NCBI GenBank assembly: GCA_944378105.1 | Contig: CALWGC010000017.1 | Coordinates: forward strand, 92,932 to 156,931 | Reading direction: 5' to 3' | Length of the DNA stretch: 64,000 nt | From: an uncultured Clostridia bacterium | GTDB taxonomy: Bacteria; Bacillota; Clostridia; Lachnospirales; Anaerotignaceae | Part shown: positions 8,522-17,323 of the stretch, piece after piece | How positions within the stretch are numbered: the stretch's first letter is position 1 | Layout of the letters: the number at the start of each line of letters is the position of its first letter | Made by a program: the position numbers and the translations under genes | The notes under the pieces: generated by a model | Seen by the model: the letters and a program-made list of their open reading frames with translations, nothing else | Databases searched by the model: none | What the model was told of the DNA's origin: nothing

Positions 8522-9961
8522 TTAAACTCCCATCAGCGTTTCAACCGCTTCTCTCAGTGTGCTTATTTCTCCAACATTACCAGGGAAGATTACATAAGCC
8601 ATTTTTGGGAACTTACTTTCTTCTCCTGTCATCCAAACGGGGATGCCCGGTTTGATTTGGCCCATGACGGTAGCTCGTTTTACCCGCAGGGCCTTGGTGC
8701 CCACATCGCTGGAGGTGATGCCGCCTTTGGCCACAATGAAGCTTGGTTTGATGGAGAGATTGCCAATGACGCTGGTCACAGCATTGGAGATGGCCACCGA
8801 TGCTTCCAAAATTTTATCTTTATCGGTGGTATCCAGCTGTACCAACTGCCGGCTGGTAAACACCACCACCGACTGGCCTTTGGAAATCAGGCTTTCCGCT
8901 TCTTTGACCACTTTTTGCACTTCGTCTTCCAACCCGCCTTCTTCCAGCACGCGAGAAGCATGGAATTCGATGAAGGTCAGCGGTTTTTTGCAGTGATGCA
9001 GTTCTTCCAACTGCTGGGTGGTCTTTTTCACATGGGAACCCACCAGCACAATACCGCCGTTGGGGTTATTGTCGGTCACCAATTCTTCTCTGGTCAAAAG
9101 GGCTTTGTCCGGTACGCCGCCCAGGACTTTTGTGATGGCCGCCGCCGAACGGAACAAGAAGACTTTGCCTGCGGCCACTGCTTTACAAAAAGCAATGGCA
9201 AAAATTTTGGCGTCGATGTAATCGATGGCGTTGACGATGACTTTGCTGAAGTCTTTCACCGCCATCAGCTTTTGGGCAATGCCGTCAATGTCCAGCGCCC
9301 GCAGTTCATCCAAAGAGATGTATGTGGCATCGGCTGCTTTGTATTTGCCGCCGCTTTTTTCTTCACAATATTCGCCCAAATGGCTTTTGGTATAGCCAAA
9401 GCTTTTGTCTTTGGCAAACTCCGTCATGGCGGCCGGCGTCAATTGATCGCCTTCTTTGACATAATGGACATTGTTGATGGTAAAACGGCCGCCTTCTTTA
9501 AAGAAAGGCATCATAATTTCGCCATCAAAGGGTTTGCCGCCCAAAGCTTCTGTTTCTTCCTTTAAAATGATGGTTTCCAAAGGATAATGGCCCCGCAAGG
9601 TGGAGTCGCTGCGGCTGATGAGGATATACTCTTTGCCGGTCTTCTTTGCGGCTGCAAAAATATTTTTTGCCATTTCCTTGTGGGCTTCGGTGGTCTGGGC
9701 CACAGTCAAACCACGGCTATTGGTCAGCACAAAGAAAATGCTTTTTTCTTCTTCAAAGCCCTGCACCAAGGTTTCTTCTTTCCAGTCCGTGTAAACGGAA
9801 ACATTGTTCACCGTCTGTACACCGGTAGGGTCGTCGTCCAATACCACAATTTTTTTCTGCAAAGATGCCAGCGCGTCTTTTAACATCGCTTCCACCTTTT
9901 GCTCGTCTACCGCCGGAAAAGAATCTAATACTGCAATGGACAATGGTGTTTCGTTTGCCAT
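8522..9961 (-). CDS. Four-carbon acid sugar kinase family protein (DUF1537)
   Basis: This 479-residue protein has the DDDPTG motif at residues 42-47 of the N-terminal sugar-binding domain and the C-terminal nucleotide-binding domain of the DUF1537/YgbK family (GGITSSDVGTKAL, VIFPGNVG). Characterised relatives (OtnK, DtnK, LtnK) phosphorylate tetronates at the 4-position, producing acids that are later oxidised or cleaved. Its operon partners are a hydroxyacid dehydrogenase (12 bases upstream), a class II aldolase and an RpiR regulator. The true substrate is not given by sequence; a tetronate or related acid sugar is the best guess. Confidence 0.85.
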   Translation of the reverse strand: MANETPLSIAVLDSFPAVDEQKVEAMLKDALASLQKKIVVLDDDPTGVQTVNNVSVYTDWKEETLVQGFEEEKSIFFVLTNSRGLTVAQTTEAHKEMAKNIFAAAKKTGKEYILISRSDSTLRGHYPLETIILKEETEALGGKPFDGEIMMPFFKEGGRFTINNVHYVKEGDQLTPAAMTEFAKDKSFGYTKSHLGEYCEEKSGGKYKAADATYISLDELRALDIDGIAQKLMAVKDFSKVIVNAIDYIDAKIFAIAFCKAVAAGKVFLFRSAAAITKVLGGVPDKALLTREELVTDNNPNGGIVLVGSHVKKTTQQLEELHHCKKPLTFIEFHASRVLEEGGLEDEVQKVVKEAESLISKGQSVVVFTSRQLVQLDTTDKDKILEASVAISNAVTSVIGNLSIKPSFIVAKGGITSSDVGTKALRVKRATVMGQIKPGIPVWMTGEESKFPKMAYVIFPGNVGEISTLREAVETLMGV

Positions 9962-9973
9962 TTTTTTGCCCCC

Positions 9974-10864
9974 TTACTTTACTTTTTTCACTTCCACGCC
10001 GGCCAACTGTTCAAAGTACTGCACAATGCCACCATGGTCGTCGTTCATGTGGCCGCCCACTTTCAATGCCTGCATAATTTCAAACAACTGTGCCGTCAAA
10101 GGCATTGGGCAATCGATGTCATGGGCTGTGGCCAGCACGTTTTTGATGTCTTTGTGGTTGATGGAAATTTTTCCGCCTGGCTTGAAGTTGCGTTCCACAA
10201 TCATCGGGATTTTGGCATCCAGCACCGTGGAGCCAGCCAAACCACCGCGGATGGCCTGGTATACTTTCACCGGATCGGCACCGGCTTTTGCGGCCAGCAC
10301 AAAGGCTTCCGAAACGGTGGCGATAGTCAAGTTTACAATCACCTGATTGGTCAGTTTTGTGATGGAACCGCTGCCCGTTGGGCCAATCAAAAGGGCAGAA
10401 GCACCCATGATGTCCATATAAGGTTTCACAGCTTCAAAATCGGCTTCGCTGCCGCCGGCCATGAACGCCAACGTCCCGTCAATGGCCTTCGGTTCCCCAC
10501 CGGAAACAGGCGAATCCACAAAGCCAACGCCAAGAGGCGCCAATTTTTCGGCACAAGTCTGGCTTTGGGTTGGGGTAACGCTACTCATATCGCAGACAAC
10601 ACTGCCTTTTTTGATGGTGGAAGCTACGCCGTTTTCTCCAAAGAGCACTTGCTGCACAATTTCGCCATTGGGCAAAATGGTGAAGATAATTTCGCATTCT
10701 GCACCAATTTCCGCCAATGTCGCGCCCTTGGCCCCGGCAGCTTCAAACTCTTTGACCACGTCTTGGTTGACGTCGTTGACCATCAGTTCTACCCCTGCCT
10801 GCATCAAATTTTTCGCCATAGGACGTCCCATGATCCCAAGACCGATAAACCCTGCTTTTTTCAT
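9974..10864 (-). CDS. 3-hydroxyacid dehydrogenase of the GarR/LtnD type
   Basis: The 296-residue protein has the N-terminal Rossmann motif FIGLGIMGRPMAKNL, the substrate loop DSPVSGGEPKA and the conserved Lys region GSGSITKLTNQ of the beta-hydroxyacid dehydrogenase family (tartronate semialdehyde reductase, L-threonate dehydrogenase, 3-hydroxyisobutyrate dehydrogenase). It uses NAD(P). In DUF1537 clusters such enzymes usually oxidise the tetronate before phosphorylation. The ATG at 10864 has better spacing to AAGGGG than the ATG at 10870. The exact substrate is unresolved. Confidence 0.85.
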   Translation of the reverse strand: MKKAGFIGLGIMGRPMAKNLMQAGVELMVNDVNQDVVKEFEAAGAKGATLAEIGAECEIIFTILPNGEIVQQVLFGENGVASTIKKGSVVCDMSSVTPTQSQTCAEKLAPLGVGFVDSPVSGGEPKAIDGTLAFMAGGSEADFEAVKPYMDIMGASALLIGPTGSGSITKLTNQVIVNLTIATVSEAFVLAAKAGADPVKVYQAIRGGLAGSTVLDAKIPMIVERNFKPGGKISINHKDIKNVLATAHDIDCPMPLTAQLFEIMQALKVGGHMNDDHGGIVQYFEQLAGVEVKKVK

Positions 10865-10888
10865 TCTCATAACCCCTTTCTTCTTATA

Positions 10889-11743
10889 TCATGAACGCAT
10901 CGTTGCGCCATAAAACAACGTCATATAATTTCCCACAATTTCTTTTACCCAAGTGCGCTGTAACAGCGACAGTTGGCTAAAATGGGTATTTGGCTCTTGC
11001 TGCAGATGTTCTCTTGTCTTTGCCATGGTATATTGGGAAAGTTCTGTGTTGACATTGATTTTGCAAATGCCGTTTTGAATGCATTGCCCAATCACGTCTT
11101 CCGGTGTGCCGCTGCCGCCATGAAGCACCAAAGGCACAGAAACTTGTTGTTTGATTTCTGCCAACAAATCCACCCGAATGTTTGGTGTACCGCGGTACAT
11201 CCCATGGACCGTTCCAATGGATACGGCCAAGGCATCCACGCCCGTTTCTTCCACAAACACCCGAGCGCTTTTGGGATCGGTGTATTGCTGGCCATGGTCG
11301 ATGTCCGTTTCGTTGGAATAATCCCCCAGGGCCAAGGACCCCAGTTCTGCCTCCACCGATACATTTTTTTCATGGGCCATTTGGCAAACGGCCTTGGTGT
11401 TTTCCACATTTTGGGTAAAGGGCAATGCCGATCCATCATACATCACCGACGTAAACCCGGCGTCAATGGCCTGCCGAATGACGGCGCGGTCTTTGCAATG
11501 ATCCAAGTGCAGCACAAACGGCAGCTCTTCCGTCTGCGTCAGCCGTCGCACCGATACTGCCACTTCCTCCAGCGTCATATTTTTCAAATACGACGCACCA
11601 AAAGAAACAATGGCCGGCACATTCTTTTCCTTCGCTGCCTGCACCACCCCGTGGATGGTTTCCATATTGTATACATTAAAGGAGCCAATGGCTCTTTGTT
11701 CTCTTTGGGCTTGCTGCAACACTTCTTTCAAGGTGCAAAGCAT
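10889..11743 (-). CDS. Class II fructose-bisphosphate aldolase family protein (KbaY/GatY-like)
   Basis: The 284-residue protein is a zinc-dependent class II aldolase: HLDH at 79-82 carries a metal ligand, and GTVHG and LHGGSGTP supply further ligands and the phosphate-binding glycines. Related enzymes split fructose-, tagatose- or ketose-phosphates to DHAP and an aldehyde. Its start overlaps the end of the RpiR gene by 16 bases with GGAGGGG before the ATG, so the two are translationally linked. Within this cluster it may cleave the phosphorylated product of the kinase, which would differ from the AraD-like decarboxylase route known for tetronates. Confidence 0.85.
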   Translation of the reverse strand: MLCTLKEVLQQAQREQRAIGSFNVYNMETIHGVVQAAKEKNVPAIVSFGASYLKNMTLEEVAVSVRRLTQTEELPFVLHLDHCKDRAVIRQAIDAGFTSVMYDGSALPFTQNVENTKAVCQMAHEKNVSVEAELGSLALGDYSNETDIDHGQQYTDPKSARVFVEETGVDALAVSIGTVHGMYRGTPNIRVDLLAEIKQQVSVPLVLHGGSGTPEDVIGQCIQNGICKINVNTELSQYTMAKTREHLQQEPNTHFSQLSLLQRTWVKEIVGNYMTLFYGATMRS

Positions 11744-12630
11744 CCGTTCCCCTCCTCCGTTTCGTTGCGCAGTTTCATTTCTCTTGTGGCCAAACGGCTG
11801 GCCTCCAAGGCCTTTTGGGCCGCATCGGCTCTGGTGGAAAGAGAAATGAACAGCATATCCATAATCACCAGCTGCACCAAACGGCTGACCATAGCGTCGG
11901 TATAATAGGCCGAGTCATTGGTGGAGCTAAAAATGCAAAGGTCTGCCATTTGGGCCAAGTCGGAATTCATGTAGCTGGTTAACCCCAAAACGCGGGCACC
12001 ATTACGCTGGGCCAGTTTACAGCATTCCAGTACTTCCTTACTTTCGCCTTCGTGGCTGATGAGCACCAGTAAGTCCTGTTCGCTCAACTGGGCTGCATGA
12101 ATCAAAGCAATGTGCGAATTGTTTTCATTGATGACATTTTTACCACAACGCAAAAATTTATGATACACATCTGTGGCAATGACACCGGAACCGCCGGCAC
12201 CAAAGAACATAATGCGTCTGGCCTGCTCCATCCATTTGGTGGCCTGCTCCAGTTTTTGCGTGTCCACCAGTTTGGAGATATCACAAATGGCAGAAGAAGC
12301 AATGGAAATCACTTTTTCCTTGATGGCTTCTGTATCGTCGTCCGGCTTAATTTCGTCATACCGCTTTTGTGTCTCCCCCATCTCGGCCACGTCATTGCGG
12401 CTCAAATCCTGGGCCATATCCAGCCGGAAATCTTGATAGGACGTATATTCCAATTTGTTGATAAAGCGGATGATGGTTGTTTCACTGAGATTGCAGGCTT
12501 TGCCCAGCTCGCTCAATGTCATCCGCACACATTTGCTGCGATGCTCCAAGATATAATTGGCCACTTGTTTTTGATTTTTTGAAAGCGTGTTATACTTGAC
12601 ACGAATCTCCGTAAACAAATCCTTCCCCAA
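11728..12630 (-). CDS. MurR/RpiR family transcriptional regulator (TTG start)
   Basis: The 300-residue protein has an N-terminal RpiR helix-turn-helix (about residues 1-78) and a C-terminal SIS sugar-phosphate-binding domain (about 120-260, with MFFGAGGSGVIA). The TTG at 12630 is preferred: GAGGAGG lies 8 bases upstream of it but would be inside the gene if the ATG at 12651 were used, and the shorter N-terminus matches the family. It is first in the operon and likely represses or activates the aldolase, dehydrogenase and kinase genes in response to a phosphorylated sugar intermediate. Confidence 0.88.
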   Translation of the reverse strand: MGKDLFTEIRVKYNTLSKNQKQVANYILEHRSKCVRMTLSELGKACNLSETTIIRFINKLEYTSYQDFRLDMAQDLSRNDVAEMGETQKRYDEIKPDDDTEAIKEKVISIASSAICDISKLVDTQKLEQATKWMEQARRIMFFGAGGSGVIATDVYHKFLRCGKNVINENNSHIALIHAAQLSEQDLLVLISHEGESKEVLECCKLAQRNGARVLGLTSYMNSDLAQMADLCIFSSTNDSAYYTDAMVSRLVQLVIMDMLFISLSTRADAAQKALEASRLATREMKLRNETEEGNGCFAP

Positions 12631-12690
12631 AACGGTAAACCTCCTCGTCATATGTTTCTATTATTTTACCATAGTTTCGGACAAGAATAT

Positions 12691-12719
12691 AGTATAAAAA
12701 TTACTCCTTTTTTACACAA
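12691..12719 (-). promoter_or_regulatory. Promoter of the RpiR-aldolase-dehydrogenase-kinase operon
   Basis: TTGTGT (12714-12719), a 17-base spacer and TATACT (12691-12696) on the minus strand, about 60 bases before the RpiR start. Confidence 0.6.
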
Positions 12720-12786
12720 ATTTTATTTTTCTTCTCCCGACCGTTAAATTGATACGAAAACATTTGTCTGTGTGAAAAATACTACT

Positions 12787-12836
12787 AAAAAACAGGCTAA
12801 AACTACAGATAATTTTGCAGTTACAGCCTGTTTTTT
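12787..12836 (-). terminator. Intrinsic terminator after mhpE
   Basis: AAAACAGGCT and AGCCTGTTTT pair, with an inner AACTGCA/TGTAGTT stem, and the minus-strand transcript ends in six T, 48 bases after the mhpE stop. Confidence 0.88.
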
Positions 12837-12884
12837 CTTTTCAAGAGTCAAATGTACTAAAAATCGTACAAAATTTTCTCCATG

Positions 12885-13904
12885 TTACTTCTTCGCATCC
12901 CGTTCCATGGCCATCTGATAAGCCACGTCCACAATCATGTCTTCCTGGCCGCCCACCATTCTTCTGCGGCCCAGTTCTACTAAAATATCTCTTGGATTTA
13001 ATCCAAATTTTTCAGCAGCACGATAGGTGTGCAGCAGGAAACTGGAATATACCCCAGCATAGCCCAGCATCAGCGGTGCCGTGCGAATCACCTGTGGCCG
13101 ATGCATAATCGGTTCCACCACTTCTTCTGCCACATCCATCACGCCATATAAGTCTAACCCCGTGTCATAGCCCATCCGGTCCAGCACAGCGGCCAGCACT
13201 TCCAGCTGAGTGTTGCCGGCCCCGGCGCCAAGGCCGCGGCAGGTGGCGTCGATATAGGTTGCTCCGGCTTCTACGGCCGCAATGGAGTTGGCCACAGCCA
13301 CACCCAAATTGTTATGGGCGTGGAACCCAACGGGGATGGAAAGGCCGTTGACCAAAGCCGTCACTCTCTCGGTCACATCCTGAGGCAGGCAATAACCGGC
13401 AGAGTCGGCCAGATTGATATAATCGGCCCCGGCGGCTTCGAAAATTTTTGCCTGTTCCAGCAATTTTTCCGGCGAAGCCATGTGCACCATCATCAAAAAG
13501 CCCACGGCCATCATGCCCATTTTCTTGGCGGCCTGGATATGCTGGATGCCCACGTCGGCTTCCGTACAATGGGTAGCCACACGCACCACCCGGGCGCCGT
13601 TTTTGTAAGCTTCTTCCAGATCCTCGATGGTACCAATGCCTGGAATCAGCAAAATACACTGTTTGGCGTTATGAATCACTTTGCTGGCGGCCGAAATCAA
13701 TTCCATTTCGTCATATTTGGAAAAGCCGTAATTAAAGGTGGAGCCGGTGATGCCGTCGCCATGGGCGCACTCGATGATGTCCACCCCTACTTTGTCCAGT
13801 CCGCCGGCGATGGCCGTCACCTGTTCCGGCGAAAAGCTGTGGCTAACGGCATGGCTGCCATCGCGCAGCGTGGTATCAACAATATGAATTCTCTTTTTCT
13901 CCAT
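12885..13904 (-). CDS. mhpE: 4-hydroxy-2-oxovalerate aldolase
   Basis: The 339-residue DRE-TIM-type aldolase has the DTTLRDGSH motif at residues 10-18 and FHAHNNLG near 194-201, typical of MhpE/DmpG, with the C-terminal communication domain. It splits 4-hydroxy-2-oxovalerate into pyruvate and acetaldehyde and channels acetaldehyde to the partner dehydrogenase MhpF, encoded 12 bases upstream. A terminator follows. The 2-oxopent-4-enoate hydratase that normally makes its substrate is not in the window, so the upstream pathway is unknown. Confidence 0.95.
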   Translation of the reverse strand: MEKKRIHIVDTTLRDGSHAVSHSFSPEQVTAIAGGLDKVGVDIIECAHGDGITGSTFNYGFSKYDEMELISAASKVIHNAKQCILLIPGIGTIEDLEEAYKNGARVVRVATHCTEADVGIQHIQAAKKMGMMAVGFLMMVHMASPEKLLEQAKIFEAAGADYINLADSAGYCLPQDVTERVTALVNGLSIPVGFHAHNNLGVAVANSIAAVEAGATYIDATCRGLGAGAGNTQLEVLAAVLDRMGYDTGLDLYGVMDVAEEVVEPIMHRPQVIRTAPLMLGYAGVYSSFLLHTYRAAEKFGLNPRDILVELGRRRMVGGQEDMIVDVAYQMAMERDAKK

Positions 13905-13916
13905 GATAGGCCCTCC

Positions 13917-14783
13917 TTATTTTTGCAGCATCTGTTCCGCCAATTTTTCTGCCACGGCAATGGCTGCCGAGTTGATGATGTCCAGGTTTCCGGAATATTT
14001 GGGCAGGAAATCGCCAGCGCCTTCCACCTGCACAATCACCGTCACTTTGTTGCCTTCCACCATCGGCGGCACCCGCAATTGATAGCCCGGCGTATACTGC
14101 TGCACTTCTTTCACCCGTTTTTCCACGGCTTCTTTGATGGCTTTTTCATCGGGATTTTTTACTAAAGTATAAATGGTGTTGCACATCATCACCGGCGGTT
14201 CGGCTGGGTTTAAGATGATAATGGCCTTGGCCCGGTCGGCGCCGCCCACCTGTTCCAGTCCCTTGCGGGTGGTTTGGGTAAATTCGTCGATGCTGGCTCT
14301 GGTCCCTGGGCCTGCGCTTTTGGAAGAAAGGCTGGCCACAATTTCCGCATACTCCACATCGGCCACTTCGTTGATGGCATGAACAATGGGAATCGTTGCC
14401 TGGCCACCGCAAGTCACCATGTTAAAATTATCCACATCCTGCAAATGTGCCAAATTCACACAAGGCACCACATAAGGCCCCACGGCTGCCGGCGTCATAT
14501 CAATGGCAATTTTTCCTGCTTCTTTTAATACCGGTGCGTTTTCCAAATGGGCCGATGCCATGGTGGCGTCAAAGACGATTTTCACCTCTGGATCGGCGGC
14601 AATGGCTTTCACCCCTTCGGTGGAAGTTTTAAACCCCAACCCAGCTGCCCGGCGCAGCCCTTCGCTTTCCACAATACCAGTCATAAAATCCATCTGCAAA
14701 TGCTTGCTGCGCATCACTTTATACATTAAGTCGGTACCGATGTTGCCTGGGCCGATGATGCCCACTTTGATTTTTTCTTTCAT
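13917..14783 (-). CDS. mhpF: Acetaldehyde dehydrogenase (acylating)
   Basis: This 288-residue enzyme oxidises acetaldehyde with CoA and NAD+ to acetyl-CoA. It has the N-terminal Rossmann motif [12 protein letters not shown] and the catalytic Cys125 in VTCGGQAT. It is the partner subunit of the MhpE aldolase, and their fixed order matches MhpF-MhpE/DmpFG complexes. The ATG follows GGGAGG right after the IclR gene. The three genes form an operon that yields pyruvate, acetyl-CoA and NADH from a 4-hydroxy-2-oxoacid. Confidence 0.95.
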   Translation of the reverse strand: MKEKIKVGIIGPGNIGTDLMYKVMRSKHLQMDFMTGIVESEGLRRAAGLGFKTSTEGVKAIAADPEVKIVFDATMASAHLENAPVLKEAGKIAIDMTPAAVGPYVVPCVNLAHLQDVDNFNMVTCGGQATIPIVHAINEVADVEYAEIVASLSSKSAGPGTRASIDEFTQTTRKGLEQVGGADRAKAIIILNPAEPPVMMCNTIYTLVKNPDEKAIKEAVEKRVKEVQQYTPGYQLRVPPMVEGNKVTVIVQVEGAGDFLPKYSGNLDIINSAAIAVAEKLAEQMLQK

Positions 14784-14796
14784 GGTTTTTCCTCCC

Positions 14797-15570
14797 TTAC
14801 GGTTGTTTATATCCCAACTGCGCCGAAATGGCGGCGGCGCAAGAAACCAAATCTGCCGCCAACAACGCCAATACTTCCGGTGTCATTTTGTTGACCATGC
14901 CGGAAAGACTGACTGCGGCCACCGGCTGGCCCTGGTGATTGAAAATAGGGGCAGCCACACAGCGTAACCCCAGCTCGATTTCTTCATCGTCCACCGCATA
15001 CCCCAGGCGGCGCACCGTTTCCAAATTTTCCAACAACGCCTCTTTAGTAGAAAGGCTATGGCTGGTTTTTTGGGGCAGCGGCTTAGGGAACACATATTGC
15101 TCCAAATAGCTTTGCGGTAAGTAGGCCAACAACGCCTTTCCCACGCCGGTGCAACTCATGGGTGCCCGTTTGCCCACCTGGGAATAGGAAATGAGAAAGT
15201 CGGGCTGGTCGAATTTATCGATATACACCACTTCCCCTTCCCAATGGGTGGCCAGGTGCACCGTCTGTCCATAGCGCTTGGCAATCGCCTCGCAAAAGGG
15301 TCTGGCCTCCCGGCGCAAATCCATCCGCGCCTCCACCGTGGTGCCCAGTTCAAACAGTTTCATCCCCAGCCGGTATTTTTTTGTCTCGCTGTTTTGTTCC
15401 AAATATCCAAAGGTCACCAGGGTGTTGACCAAGCCATAAATGGTGCTTTTGCTTAAGCCCATTGCTTCGCCCAATTCGGAAATCCCCATCTCCCGTTTGT
15501 TTTGAAACAATTCTAAAATTTCCAGTGCCCGTGCCACCGACTGCACCAGCACCCCTTGTGCATTGGCCAT
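14797..15570 (-). CDS. IclR family transcriptional regulator
   Basis: The 257-residue protein has an N-terminal winged helix ([19 protein letters not shown], about residues 31-49) and a C-terminal IclR effector domain with the usual [18 protein letters not shown] stretch. It precedes mhpF by 13 bases and presumably controls the operon in response to the aldolase pathway substrate. An AGGAGG site precedes the ATG. Confidence 0.93.
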   Translation of the reverse strand: MANAQGVLVQSVARALEILELFQNKREMGISELGEAMGLSKSTIYGLVNTLVTFGYLEQNSETKKYRLGMKLFELGTTVEARMDLRREARPFCEAIAKRYGQTVHLATHWEGEVVYIDKFDQPDFLISYSQVGKRAPMSCTGVGKALLAYLPQSYLEQYVFPKPLPQKTSHSLSTKEALLENLETVRRLGYAVDDEEIELGLRCVAAPIFNHQGQPVAAVSLSGMVNKMTPEVLALLAADLVSCAAAISAQLGYKQP

Positions 15571-15700
15571 GGCGCCTCCTTTTTCGTTATTACCGAACTA
15601 CGTTCTTAAAATCACTTCTCTTTTATTTTGCCCAAAAAACACCCCCTTGTCAAGGCACAACGTACCGAATTTTCTTCCCTTCTCTTATTCAATTCCAACA

Positions 15701-15743
15701 AAAAAACAGATGGTTTGTATAAAAACAAAACCATCTGTTTTTC
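15701..15743 (-). terminator. Intrinsic terminator after the yhhQ-like gene
   Basis: AACAGATGGTTT and AAACCATCTGTT pair perfectly, followed by seven T on the minus strand; the stem abuts the stop codon. Confidence 0.92.
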
Positions 15744-16439
15744 TCATGCCTTGCCCTTTTCGTGGAAGGCCCGGGCCAGATACACCGCCGGCGTATCGGC
15801 CAGAGAAGTTACAATAAAAATGACATAGCTGGAAATGACAATAGATATCAATGTATCCATCGTATAAGTACCATAAAAAGCAAAAAAAGTATACAGCAAG
15901 GTATTCAACAACTGGGAAACCAACGTGGAGCCGTTATTTCGCAACCACAAAAACCGGCGGCTGTCGCCGTATCGGTTTTTCGTAAAGTTCCACCAGGCAT
16001 GGTACAGCCAAACATCGAACATCTGCGTCACGGCATATACCACCAAAGAAGCCAAAAGCATCCGTGGCGTGTTGGAAAAGATGGTCCGGAAGGCTTCGCC
16101 GGCCCAATCGTTGGGGCTAAGCCGATACAAAAGCCAAGACTGGCTCACTACCAAAAACAGAAGAGATGTGGCAATGCCAATCCAAACGGCTTTTTGGGCT
16201 GCTTCCTTCCCTTCTGTTTCCGACAAAATATCGGTCACCAAAAACGTGGATGCAAAAAGGATATTCCCAAGCGTCATTTCCATCCCAAAGGCGTCCACCA
16301 AAAGCAGTACTTCGATGTTGGCCGTAATGGTGGCAAAAACCGTAAAACAATAGAGCCCGGCCCGGCCAAAGAGCCGATACCAAAGCACCGTCCCTCCAAA
16401 AAGTACAAACAAAGATAAAATCAACAACCCTTCATTCAT
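15744..16439 (-). CDS. yhhQ: Queuosine precursor transporter (YhhQ/QPTR family)
   Basis: The 231-residue membrane protein has about six to seven hydrophobic segments and the family features TFLVTDILSETEGKEAA (about residues 65-81) and a polar KNRYGDSRRFLWLRNN loop. YhhQ proteins import preQ0, preQ1 or queuine. The ATG at 16439 has GGGAGGAG before it and overlaps the end of the preceding radical-SAM gene by 8 bases, so the two are coupled. That pairing supports import of queuine for salvage rather than simple preQ1 uptake. Confidence 0.87.
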   Translation of the reverse strand: MNEGLLILSLFVLFGGTVLWYRLFGRAGLYCFTVFATITANIEVLLLVDAFGMEMTLGNILFASTFLVTDILSETEGKEAAQKAVWIGIATSLLFLVVSQSWLLYRLSPNDWAGEAFRTIFSNTPRMLLASLVVYAVTQMFDVWLYHAWWNFTKNRYGDSRRFLWLRNNGSTLVSQLLNTLLYTFFAFYGTYTMDTLISIVISSYVIFIVTSLADTPAVYLARAFHEKGKA

Positions 16440-17145
16440 GTTCTTCTCCTCCCACACCAAAATCTGTGTTGTTTAATAAAATGTCCACCCGATCATTCTC
16501 TTGATACAAGGGATAGATTTCTTTCAAAAAGGCGGCAATGACGGCCTGGTCCGGCTTCACATCCGTCGTGTTTTCCACCATGATGTTGATGCAAACTCGC
16601 TCAAAATACCGAAGCCCCGTTTCCACATCCCGCTTCATGCTCTCTACCGTCTGCCCCGTCAGGCCAAAAAGCAGGCAGCATTCATTGAAGTTTTCGGCGA
16701 TTTTTGCCGGGTCTGTTTCCTGAATCCCCTTTTGCAGCACCCGTTCCCGAAAATCGGCATCAAAGGTTTCCACCCCAATTTTGATTTTTAACGTCACACC
16801 GGCTTTGGCAAATCGCTCCCGCAGGGCCGGAATTTGGTTTCGATAGAAATAATGGCATTCAAAATGCAGCAAAGGGATTTCTTTTTCCTTGCACAAAGCA
16901 ATAATTTCGGCCATGGTGGCCTCCCCCAGCTCCGGAAAAGAACCGGAATTGATGACCTCCAGATGATGAAACTGCCCCGTTACCCGCTGCAACACACGAT
17001 GGTTGAGGGCTGTATTTTCTACCTCGTCGCTGGAAGCGTCCAAATGATAGTCGCAAAAAGTGCATCGTTTCCATTTGCAGCCGCTGCCCCGCAGCAGCAC
17101 AATTTCCCTAGGATTTTTTTCTAAAATCAAACCATATCGTTCCAT
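16432..17145 (-). CDS. queL: Radical SAM protein, probable queuine lyase (QueL-like)
   Basis: The 237-residue protein carries a non-standard radical-SAM cluster, Cys23-X4-Cys28-X2-Cys31 (GCKWKRCTFCDYH), instead of CX3CX2C. In Clostridioides difficile a non-canonical radical SAM enzyme, QueL, converts queuine back to preQ1 and is associated with a YhhQ transporter. Here the gene overlaps yhhQ by 8 bases, the same kind of pairing, so QueL is the best assignment, though it rests on context and cluster spacing. The ATG at 17145 follows AGGAGA; the longer upstream frame runs into two terminators and is not real coding sequence. Confidence 0.65.
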   Translation of the reverse strand: MERYGLILEKNPREIVLLRGSGCKWKRCTFCDYHLDASSDEVENTALNHRVLQRVTGQFHHLEVINSGSFPELGEATMAEIIALCKEKEIPLLHFECHYFYRNQIPALRERFAKAGVTLKIKIGVETFDADFRERVLQKGIQETDPAKIAENFNECCLLFGLTGQTVESMKRDVETGLRYFERVCINIMVENTTDVKPDQAVIAAFLKEIYPLYQENDRVDILLNNTDFGVGGEEHE

Positions 17146-17163
17146 TTTCTTCTCCTTTCTCCT

Positions 17164-17201
17164 AAAAAAAGACGGCTCCTTTGTAAAGGAACCGTCTTTT
17201 T
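17164..17201 (-). terminator. Second of two tandem terminators after lysS
   Basis: AAAAAGACGGTTCCTTT pairs with AAAGGAGCCGTCTTTTT and is followed by a seven-T run on the minus strand. Confidence 0.88.
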
Positions 17202-17211
17202 GGCACACACA

Positions 17212-17239
17212 AAAAAGCCATGGAAAATTCCATGGCTTT
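17212..17239 (-). terminator. First of two tandem terminators after lysS
   Basis: A perfect 12-bp stem, AAAGCCATGGAA with TTCCATGGCTTT and a 2-base gap, followed by TTTTTTG on the minus strand, about 85 bases past the lysS stop. Confidence 0.85.
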
Positions 17240-17323
17240 CGGGGACGCAAAGCGCCCCCAAAGCCCGTAGTTTTGTTTATAGACAGGATGGTTCCGAACT
17301 GTCTGATGAAATTGTCGTTTGTC

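Noticed and set aside
16432..17250. Longer 272-codon start for the queL-like gene
   Set aside because: The extra 35 codons overlap both lysS terminators and have no ribosome site; the ATG at 17145 follows AGGAGA.
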